From positions 20,966-28,866 of the forward strand of contig DJSG01000006.1 in NCBI GenBank assembly GCA_002440265.1: a stretch of 7,901 nt of DNA. The letters are read 5' to 3'. The position numbers and the translations under genes are program-made. Below are positions 1 to 4,456 of the stretch, piece after piece (the stretch's first letter is position 1; each line of letters begins with the position of its first letter). The notes below the pieces were generated by a model. That model saw nothing but the letters and a program-made list of their open reading frames with translations, was not told the origin of the DNA and ran no database searches. Source of the stretch: Bacteroidales bacterium UBA6340 (lineage in GTDB: Bacteria > Bacteroidota > Bacteroidia > Bacteroidales > Paludibacteraceae).

Positions 1-31
1 TCTCATACACTTAACCCGATGATGACAGGGG

Positions 32-174
32 ATAGGCAGAAGGGGAAAAAGGGATGAAAGTGGTAGGAAAAAGGGATGGAAGAGATAAGGAAGAGGAATG
101 GAAGAGATAAGGAAGAGGAATGACCGGGATAAGAAAAGGGTATAAAAGAGGTATAAAAGAGTAATAAGCAGGAG
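32..174. repeat. Purine-rich tandem array with 11-bp period (22-bp higher-order unit)
   Basis: About 13 consecutive 11-bp units can be laid end to end, starting at 32, 43, 54, 65, 76, 87, 98, 109, 120, 131, 142, 153 and 164. The core is exact at the 22-bp level: ATGGAAGAGAT plus AAGGAAGAGGA at 76-97 is repeated without change at 98-119. GTATAAAAGAG is also repeated exactly at 140-150 and 151-161. Flanking units are degenerate (for example ATGAAAGTGGT at 54 and AGGAAAAAGGG at 65). The + strand is almost entirely A and G, with T recurring at the second position of many units. No coding frame is evident. The array ends about 30 bp before the TAnnTTTG element at 205. Its function is unknown; an upstream promoter element, a protein-binding array or a plain minisatellite are all possible. 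Confidence 0.8.
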
Positions 175-204
175 ATTGGCGGGGGGAATATCGGGGAAAA
201 TCAC

Positions 205-212
205 TAACTTTG
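205..212 (+). promoter_or_regulatory. Bacteroidetes-type -7 promoter element before the sigma-factor cluster
   Basis: TAACTTTG matches the Bacteroidetes -7 consensus TAnnTTTG and is followed by CAGG, as at the receptor promoter. The -33 element is poor. The nearest TTG (176-178) is 26 nt upstream, whereas the other two promoters in this window have 20 nt. If used, transcription would start near 219 and leave a leader of about 214 nt before the first gene. The weak -33 box may mean activator dependence or a different sigma factor; that is inference. Confidence 0.5.
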
Positions 213-247
213 CAGGCGATTTGTACGCTTTCTGCATGTGTTGTATG

Positions 248-343
248 TCCGTTTTGTGCTCTTTTTGCATTTATTTTGTATGCGGTTGCAATATATGCTG
301 CCCCTCAGTCGTCTAATGAGTGAATCATGCAAAGAGCATCGGA
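248..343 (+). promoter_or_regulatory. Long-range stem in the 5' leader (candidate structured RNA)
   Basis: TGCTCT (257-262) and TTGCAT (265-270), separated by two T, are fully complementary to the continuous block ATGCAAAGAGCA (327-338). That gives a 12-bp stem with a 2-nt bulge around a 56-nt loop. Outside it, TCCG (248-251) can pair with CGGA (340-343) across an asymmetric internal loop. The structure lies wholly in the predicted leader and includes the end of the Cys-rich micro-ORF and the start of the second. No known riboswitch family was recognised. Confidence 0.4.
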
Positions 344-373
344 TTCGCAAAGAAATAATATGAACAAATACCG

Positions 374-413
374 ACAAACGGAAATATACAGGACAACAAA
401 CGGAAGTATAACA
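374..413 (+). repeat. Two direct repeats just before the first gene
   Basis: ACAAACGGAAATATACA at 374-390 recurs as ACAAACGGAAGTATAACA at 396-413, offset by 22 nt. The last copy ends 19 nt before the start codon at 433. The shared core ACAAACGGA can also pair, with one bulged T, with TCCGTTTTGT at 248-257. The copies might therefore compete for that segment in alternative leader folds, or act as a tandem binding site close to the ribosome binding region. Confidence 0.55.
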
Positions 414-432
414 AACTAATACATTTACAATT

Positions 433-903
433 ATGGAAGAACTCGTTCCTTTTACCGGAGTGATTGCATTGGCACTCATCATGTTAGCCCCATTCATTAT
501 CGGGCTTGTAGCCATCATCAAATGGGCGGCAAACAGCCATTTCCGCACGCAGAAACAAGCCGAAGTGCTCTCTCAAGTCATTGAGAAAGGCACCACGGAC
601 GGTCTTGATATAAGTGCCATCGCGTCTGCGTTCAATCAACAACAGAGCATCAAGCAGTCGTTGCTCAAGAATCTGCTGTTGGGGTTCATTACCAGCCTGT
701 TAGGTGTGGGAATGCTCGCCCTCGGCATCGTGGGGAGTGTGAGCCCCGATGCCTGTATGTATGTGGATGCAAGCACGTTCTATATGGCAGCCGTCATCCT
801 GCTGTCGTGCGGCATTGCGCTCATCGCGTACTACTTTATTGCGCGTAAGAACCTCCGTGCAGAGATAGAGAAAGAAGAGCAGAACGCACAGAAAGACAAA
901 TAG
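433..903 (+). CDS. Small three-helix inner-membrane protein, DUF6249-like
   Basis: The 156-residue protein has three predicted membrane helices, at about residues 7-31, 80-104 and 115-137. A polar loop of about 48 residues follows the first helix and contains the EKG segment at 51-53. The basic and acidic C-terminal tail (138-156) is rich in K, E and Q. The layout resembles the DUF6249 proteins that I recall lying beside ECF sigma genes in Bacteroidetes; this is family recollection, not a search result. The ATG at 433 is preceded by AT-rich sequence with no Shine-Dalgarno motif, which is normal in this phylum. The sigma-factor gene follows after 17 nt, so the two are probably one transcript. 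A role as membrane regulator or anti-sigma partner is inferred from position only. The biochemical function is unknown. Confidence 0.8.
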   Translation: MEELVPFTGVIALALIMLAPFIIGLVAIIKWAANSHFRTQKQAEVLSQVIEKGTTDGLDISAIASAFNQQQSIKQSLLKNLLLGFITSLLGVGMLALGIVGSVSPDACMYVDASTFYMAAVILLSCGIALIAYYFIARKNLRAEIEKEEQNAQKDK

Positions 904-920
904 TTACGCGCGAAAGACAG

Positions 921-1454
921 ATGGATAAGCAGTCGTTTGTTGCAGAGATAACCACCATGCAGGAGCCGCTCCGCCGGTTCCTGTTGGTGCTTACGCACGG
1001 CGATAGCGACCTCACCGATGACATCGCGCAAGAGGCGATGCTTCGTGCCTACCTCCATTGCGGCACGTTTCAAGGGGCATCGGTCTTGTCCACGTGGATT
1101 TACAGGATAGCCTACAAGCTGTATTTAGACCACCAGAAGTCGTATTGGGTGCAGCACCACGATGCCATAGACGAGTCGGAGGCAGCCCTTGCAATGCAGG
1201 CGGACGACTCGCCCGAACACGCTTACCTCTATGAGCCGCTATACCGCGCTATCGATGCTCTGCCTGCGCAAGAGAGGGCTGTGGTGGTGCTGTTCTATTT
1301 GGAGGAACGGAGTCTGCGCGAGATACACACGATAACGAGCCTGAGTATTGGCACCATCACATCGCACCTGTTCCGCGCCCGCAAGAGATTGAAGAAGATA
1401 TTGACTCCCCCAACCCCCTCAGAGAGGGGGCTCAATAAAAATAGCCATCTGTAA
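921..1454 (+). CDS. ECF-type RNA polymerase sigma factor (sigma-70 family)
   Basis: The 177-residue protein has only the two domains typical of ECF (group 4) sigma factors. Region 2 covers about 14-74 and includes the DDIAQEAMLRAY segment (33-44), which contacts core polymerase, and the STWIYRIAYKLYLD segment (57-70) for -10 melting and recognition. An acidic linker (81-105) precedes region 4 (106-161), which has LPAQERAVVVLFYLEERS followed by a helix-turn-helix at about 131-158 (SIGTITSHLFRARKRLKK) for the -35 element. It should redirect polymerase to a small regulon. Residues 162-177 lie beyond the usual end of region 4 and are encoded by a palindromic G/C-rich repeat (see 1401-1435). The gene sits between two small membrane-protein genes, 17 nt after the first and 51 nt before the next. 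This suggests control by membrane sequestration, but no known anti-sigma domain is visible in either neighbour. Confidence 0.93.
   Translation: MDKQSFVAEITTMQEPLRRFLLVLTHGDSDLTDDIAQEAMLRAYLHCGTFQGASVLSTWIYRIAYKLYLDHQKSYWVQHHDAIDESEAALAMQADDSPEHAYLYEPLYRAIDALPAQERAVVVLFYLEERSLREIHTITSLSIGTITSHLFRARKRLKKILTPPTPSERGLNKNSHL
1401..1435. repeat. Palindromic G/C-rich repeat at the 3' end of the sigma gene
   Basis: CCCCCTC (1414-1420), loop AGA, and GAGGGGG (1424-1430) form a perfect 7-bp hairpin. Outside it, TTGA (1401-1404) can pair with TCAA (1432-1435). It overlaps the end of the sigma-factor gene and encodes the PPTPSERGLN part of its tail. It is not followed by a T-run on either strand, so it is not a normal intrinsic terminator. 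It resembles dispersed C-run/G-run palindromes that I recall in Bacteroidetes genomes, which often yield SERG peptides when translated; that recollection has not been checked. Confidence 0.6.
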
Positions 1455-1505
1455 TGGTATCCTTTTGAATAGGCAATATATTAAGATACATAAACCATAG
1501 CCACG

Positions 1506-1820
1506 ATGACAACAAACCAGCGTATATCTGACCGTCTTCGTCGGGCAGCCCCTGTGCCGTCTGACAGTCAGGCGTTTATGAGCGATACCCTTCGTCAAAT
1601 CAACCTATTGCCGGAGCCCCACAGCCCGGAGCAGGAACTGCTGCGCACCCTGTCGTGGCAGGAACGTTTTGCCCTCCGCACCAATGCCACACGTTGGGTG
1701 CTGTTGGGCAGCAGCGGGTACCTGCTGACGGCATACGTTGCCCTCACCTATTCCGAGACCATCTTCGCCATGTTCGGCACTATGCTCACGAATGTGCTTG
1801 CGTGGTTTGCGTTGGGATAG
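1506..1820 (+). CDS. Small membrane-anchored protein, possible sigma-factor partner
   Basis: This 104-residue protein has a hydrophilic N-terminal part (1-60) rich in Arg and Gln and a hydrophobic C-terminus. The hydrophobic part is one long or two short membrane segments, at about 64-80 and 85-103. That shape, a short cytosolic region plus a C-terminal anchor, directly after an ECF sigma gene is compatible with a minimal anti-sigma protein. However, I see no zinc-binding HxxxCxxC motif and no FecR-like domain. The ATG at 1506 follows AAACCATAGCCACG with no strong ribosome binding site. Codon use matches its neighbours. The gene ends 33 nt before the receptor promoter. The family is not recognised and the function is inferred only from context. 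Confidence 0.7.
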   Translation: MTTNQRISDRLRRAAPVPSDSQAFMSDTLRQINLLPEPHSPEQELLRTLSWQERFALRTNATRWVLLGSSGYLLTAYVALTYSETIFAMFGTMLTNVLAWFALG

Positions 1821-1853
1821 TGGTTGAAACGACCACCAAAAGTGGAGGCAGAG

Positions 1854-1884
1854 TTGCATAAACCAGAGAAAATGCGTATCTTTG
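1854..1884 (+). promoter_or_regulatory. Promoter of the TonB-dependent receptor gene (and probably mutS)
   Basis: TTG at 1854-1856 (-33), then 20 nt, then TATCTTTG at 1877-1884 (-7) fit the Bacteroidetes primary-sigma consensus closely. Transcription should start near 1891, only about 15 nt before the proposed TTG start codon at 1906. This element shows that any start codon at 1882-1884 would lie inside the promoter and cannot be the real one. Confidence 0.75.
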
Positions 1885-1905
1885 CAGGGTTTTTGCAAGG
1901 CGATT

Positions 1906-4440
1906 TTGGCTATACATCAGCATATATATAAGGTTGTCCTCCTTCTGCTGTTGGCAGTAGGGGGTATGTTTTCAGTGAGAGGAGGTATGCTGTGTGCCGC
2001 CCCCCGTGCGGTGCGGGTGTTCGGGTATGTGCTGGATAGCGACAACCGCGGTATAGAACTTGCCAATGTGTATGTGGAGGGGCTGACCGACAGCGGCAAC
2101 CCCATCGGCACCACCACCAACCTCAACGGCTACTACGACCTGCATATCGCGATGACGGACACGGTGGTGCTCGTCTATTCGATGGTGGGTTATGAGACCA
2201 TCCGGCAGCAGGTGTTCACCACGCGCGATGTGATAGGTATCAATGTGGTGCTGCCTACCAACGAGGAACTGCTTGCCGAAGTGACGGTGCGCGGCATCCA
2301 ACGGCAGACAGGCACCATGGACAGAGGAGATGTGGGCGTAGCGCGACTGATGCCCGATGCTACGGGGGGAGGAATAGAGAATATGTTGGTCACCTTCGCA
2401 GGCGTAAGGCAGAACAACGAGATGAGCAGCCAGTACAACGTGCGCGGCGGCAGTTTCGACGAGAACTCGGTGTATGTCAACGGGTTGGAGGTGCATCGTC
2501 CTCTGCTGTTGCGCAGTGGTCAGCAGGAGGGACTGAGTTTCGTGAACCCCGATATGGTGGAGAGCGTGGAGTTCTCGGCGGGCGGTTTCGATGCGCAGTA
2601 CGGCGACAAGATGTCGTCGGTGCTTGACATACGCTACAAACGCCCCACCCGATTGGAGTCGCACCTGAGTCTCAGCCTGTTGGGTGCCAATGCCTACGTG
2701 GGTTGGGGCGACTCCGTGCAGAGCCAGATGCACAGCATCCGCTACAAGACTTCGCGCTATATGCTTGGCGCATTGGACACCAAAGGCAACTACAACCCCA
2801 ACTTCATTGATTATCAGACGCAGATGACGTGGCGGCTCAAGTCAATGCATAATGCACAATGCACAATGCACAATTGGACTATGCGGTTGTTGGGCAACTT
2901 CAGTCAGAACAGTTACGAGTTTATTCCCGACAGTTCGAGCAGCAGTTTCGGCACACAACAGCAGGCGATGAACAAGACCATCTGGTACGAGGGGCAGGAG
3001 AAAGATATGTTCCGCACCGCCTTTGCGGCACTGAGTGCAGAGGGCAAAGTGAGCAAAGAGGTGCAGATAGGCTTCGACCTGAGCGGGTTCTACACCCACG
3101 AGCAGGAGACTTATGACATCAGCAGCGAGTACGTGCTCAGCGAGCAGTCGTCCGACGGGCAAAAGGGCACTACCAATCGCGGCGAGAGTGTGAGTGGCGA
3201 TGTGAACTCGGGCGGCGTGCTGGGCACGGGTAAGTTCCACGAGCACGCCCGCAATACTTTGCAGGCAGGTATGGTGACCTTGGCACATACGGGTGAGTGG
3301 AAACGCGGAGCCAATGCCCTGCGTTGGGGCATCAGCGGGCAGATGGAACTGATTAGCGACCGTATCAGCGAGTGGGAGTGGCGTGATTCCATGGGTTACA
3401 GCCTCCCTAATGAAGACGCCGAGATGGCTCTCTACTATGCCCTGAAAGGCACCACCCGCATGCTCAGCGGACGGCTGCAGGCATACGCACAGGACACCTA
3501 TCGCTGGTCCACCAATCATGGCAAGGTGCTGCTCACTGCGGGTATGCGGTTCAACTGGTGGAGCAAGACCAACGAGATACTGCCTAGTCCGCGCGTCAGC
3601 GTCACGTGGATGCCCGGTTGGAAACAGGACTTCACCTTCCGCGTAGCCACCGGACTCTACTATCAAGCCCCCTTCTACAAAGAACTGCGGCAAACCATTA
3701 CCGACGACAACGGTGTCTCCTACGTACATATCAACGACAAGTTGAAAGCCCAACGCTCGTGGCAACTCGTCATGGGAGCGGACTACTACTTCCGCGCGTG
3801 GGGCAGACCGTTCAAGTTCACTGCCGAAGCCTACAGCAAACTCATCGACCGTATGGAGAGTTACACCGTGGACAACGTGCGCGTGCGCTATTCCGGCGTC
3901 AACGACAGCCGCGGATACACCATCGGACTCGATATGAAACTGTACGGCGAACTGGTGCCCGGGGCGGACACATGGATTAGTTTCTCAACCATGCGCAGCC
4001 GTATGCACCTGCTCGATGATGTCAACAACCTCGGCTGGTTCCCCACCCCGCAGGAGCAACGCTACAGCCTCACCATGTACTTTCAGGACTATATCCCGCG
4101 CCTGCCGCAGTACAAGGTGCACCTCAAATACATCTACAGCGAGGGCTTGCCTTTCGGCTACCCGCGCAACGAGAAGATGCGCTATCTCGGACACATGAAG
4201 GACTACATGCGTATGGATATAGGTGCCAGCCGCACATTCTCCGCCGCTACCGACAAATGGATGCGAAAATCGCGTCATGTGGACAGTTGGAGCGTGCAGT
4301 TTGAGGTCTTCAACCTCATCGGATGGAAGAACGTGAACAGTTACTACTGGGTCACAGCCGCCAACGGACAGCAGTGGGCAAGCCCCAACTACCTCACAGG
4401 ACGTATGTTCAACCTGAAGATAGACGTAAGTATCAAATAA
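1906..4440 (+). CDS. TonB-dependent outer-membrane receptor with carboxypeptidase-regulatory-like domain
   Basis: This is a TonB/ExbBD-energised outer-membrane transporter of about 844 residues, counted from the TTG at 1906. A signal peptide has its hydrophobic core near 10-23, with probable cleavage after the CAA segment near 31-33. A CarboxypepD_reg-like beta-sandwich covers about 37-120, including the NLNGYYDLHI strand and the MVGYETI segment. LAEVTVRG near 123-130 resembles a TonB box. The plug domain (about 145-245) carries YNVRGGSFDENSVYVNGLEV and SAGGFDAQYGD. The remainder forms a beta-barrel with many alternating aromatic strands. There is no STN domain, so it is not a classic sigma-signalling transducer, and no SusD gene follows, so it is not a typical polysaccharide locus; the substrate is unknown. 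Start choice: the frame is open to 1882, but 1882 lies in the promoter. TTG 1906 has AAGG at 1897-1900 and keeps the signal peptide, whereas ATG 1966 or 1987 would lose it. A 7-bp tandem repeat encodes residues 314-323. The last residue is Lys, not the usual aromatic. Confidence 0.9.
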   Translation: MAIHQHIYKVVLLLLLAVGGMFSVRGGMLCAAPRAVRVFGYVLDSDNRGIELANVYVEGLTDSGNPIGTTTNLNGYYDLHIAMTDTVVLVYSMVGYETIRQQVFTTRDVIGINVVLPTNEELLAEVTVRGIQRQTGTMDRGDVGVARLMPDATGGGIENMLVTFAGVRQNNEMSSQYNVRGGSFDENSVYVNGLEVHRPLLLRSGQQEGLSFVNPDMVESVEFSAGGFDAQYGDKMSSVLDIRYKRPTRLESHLSLSLLGANAYVGWGDSVQSQMHSIRYKTSRYMLGALDTKGNYNPNFIDYQTQMTWRLKSMHNAQCTMHNWTMRLLGNFSQNSYEFIPDSSSSSFGTQQQAMNKTIWYEGQEKDMFRTAFAALSAEGKVSKEVQIGFDLSGFYTHEQETYDISSEYVLSEQSSDGQKGTTNRGESVSGDVNSGGVLGTGKFHEHARNTLQAGMVTLAHTGEWKRGANALRWGISGQMELISDRISEWEWRDSMGYSLPNEDAEMALYYALKGTTRMLSGRLQAYAQDTYRWSTNHGKVLLTAGMRFNWWSKTNEILPSPRVSVTWMPGWKQDFTFRVATGLYYQAPFYKELRQTITDDNGVSYVHINDKLKAQRSWQLVMGADYYFRAWGRPFKFTAEAYSKLIDRMESYTVDNVRVRYSGVNDSRGYTIGLDMKLYGELVPGADTWISFSTMRSRMHLLDDVNNLGWFPTPQEQRYSLTMYFQDYIPRLPQYKVHLKYIYSEGLPFGYPRNEKMRYLGHMKDYMRMDIGASRTFSAATDKWMRKSRHVDSWSVQFEVFNLIGWKNVNSYYWVTAANGQQWASPNYLTGRMFNLKIDVSIK
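2844..2878 (+). repeat. 7-bp tandem repeat (AATGCAY) x4 inside the receptor gene
   Basis: The units are AATGCAT (2844-2850), AATGCAC (2851-2857), AATGCAC (2858-2864), AATGCAC (2865-2871), then a decayed AATTGGA. Read in the receptor frame they give the peptide MHNAQCTMHN, with a 7-residue period. It lies between two predicted barrel strands (…QMTWRLK and WTMRLLG…), so it probably forms a turn insertion. Because 7 is not a multiple of 3, gain or loss of a unit shifts the frame. One extra unit leads to a stop at 3114-3116, and one fewer to a stop at 2969-2971. Confidence 0.85.
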
Positions 4441-4456
4441 TCAAACAATAGCATAT

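Larger units (their letters stand above)
236..419 (+). other. Chain of three tiny overlapping ORFs in the leader
   Basis: Three short frames tile the leader head to tail. ORF A (236-316, 26 codons, alternative in-frame ATG at 245) ends in TAA overlapping the ATG of ORF B as TAATG. ORF B (316-363, 15 codons) ends in TGA overlapping the ATG of ORF C as ATGA. ORF C (360-419, 19 codons) stops 13 nt before the ATG of the membrane-protein gene at 433. ORF A has 8 Cys in 26 residues, in the pattern CC, CxxC, CxC, CC. None has a clear ribosome binding site, and T/G-rich DNA yields Cys codons easily, so this may be chance. If real, it could be a leader-peptide or translational-coupling device. Confidence 0.2.

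Noticed and set aside
1..8. TCTCATAC at the left end, repeated near 7888-7895
   Set aside because: An eight-base match is expected by chance; no flanking similarity suggests attachment sites or a circular junction.
272..278. TATTTTG as a second promoter element in the leader
   Set aside because: It is one base short of TAnnTTTG and has no matching -33 element.
204..548. 114-codon minus-strand frame over the leader and the first gene
   Set aside because: It overlaps the promoter, the leader and a convincing membrane-protein frame; its composition is not protein-like.
1821..1846. Small hairpins GGTTG/CGACC and CCAC/GTGG after the 104-residue gene
   Set aside because: They are mutually overlapping, short, and lack a T-run, so they are not supported as a terminator.
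1972..2733. Long open frame on the minus strand opposite the receptor gene (253 codons)
   Set aside because: It is antisense to a clear receptor frame, His/Gln-rich and low in recognisable motifs; a by-product of GC-rich codon use.
2842..3765. 307-codon minus-strand frame opposite the receptor gene
   Set aside because: It is antisense to conserved barrel coding sequence, with no domain or promoter seen.
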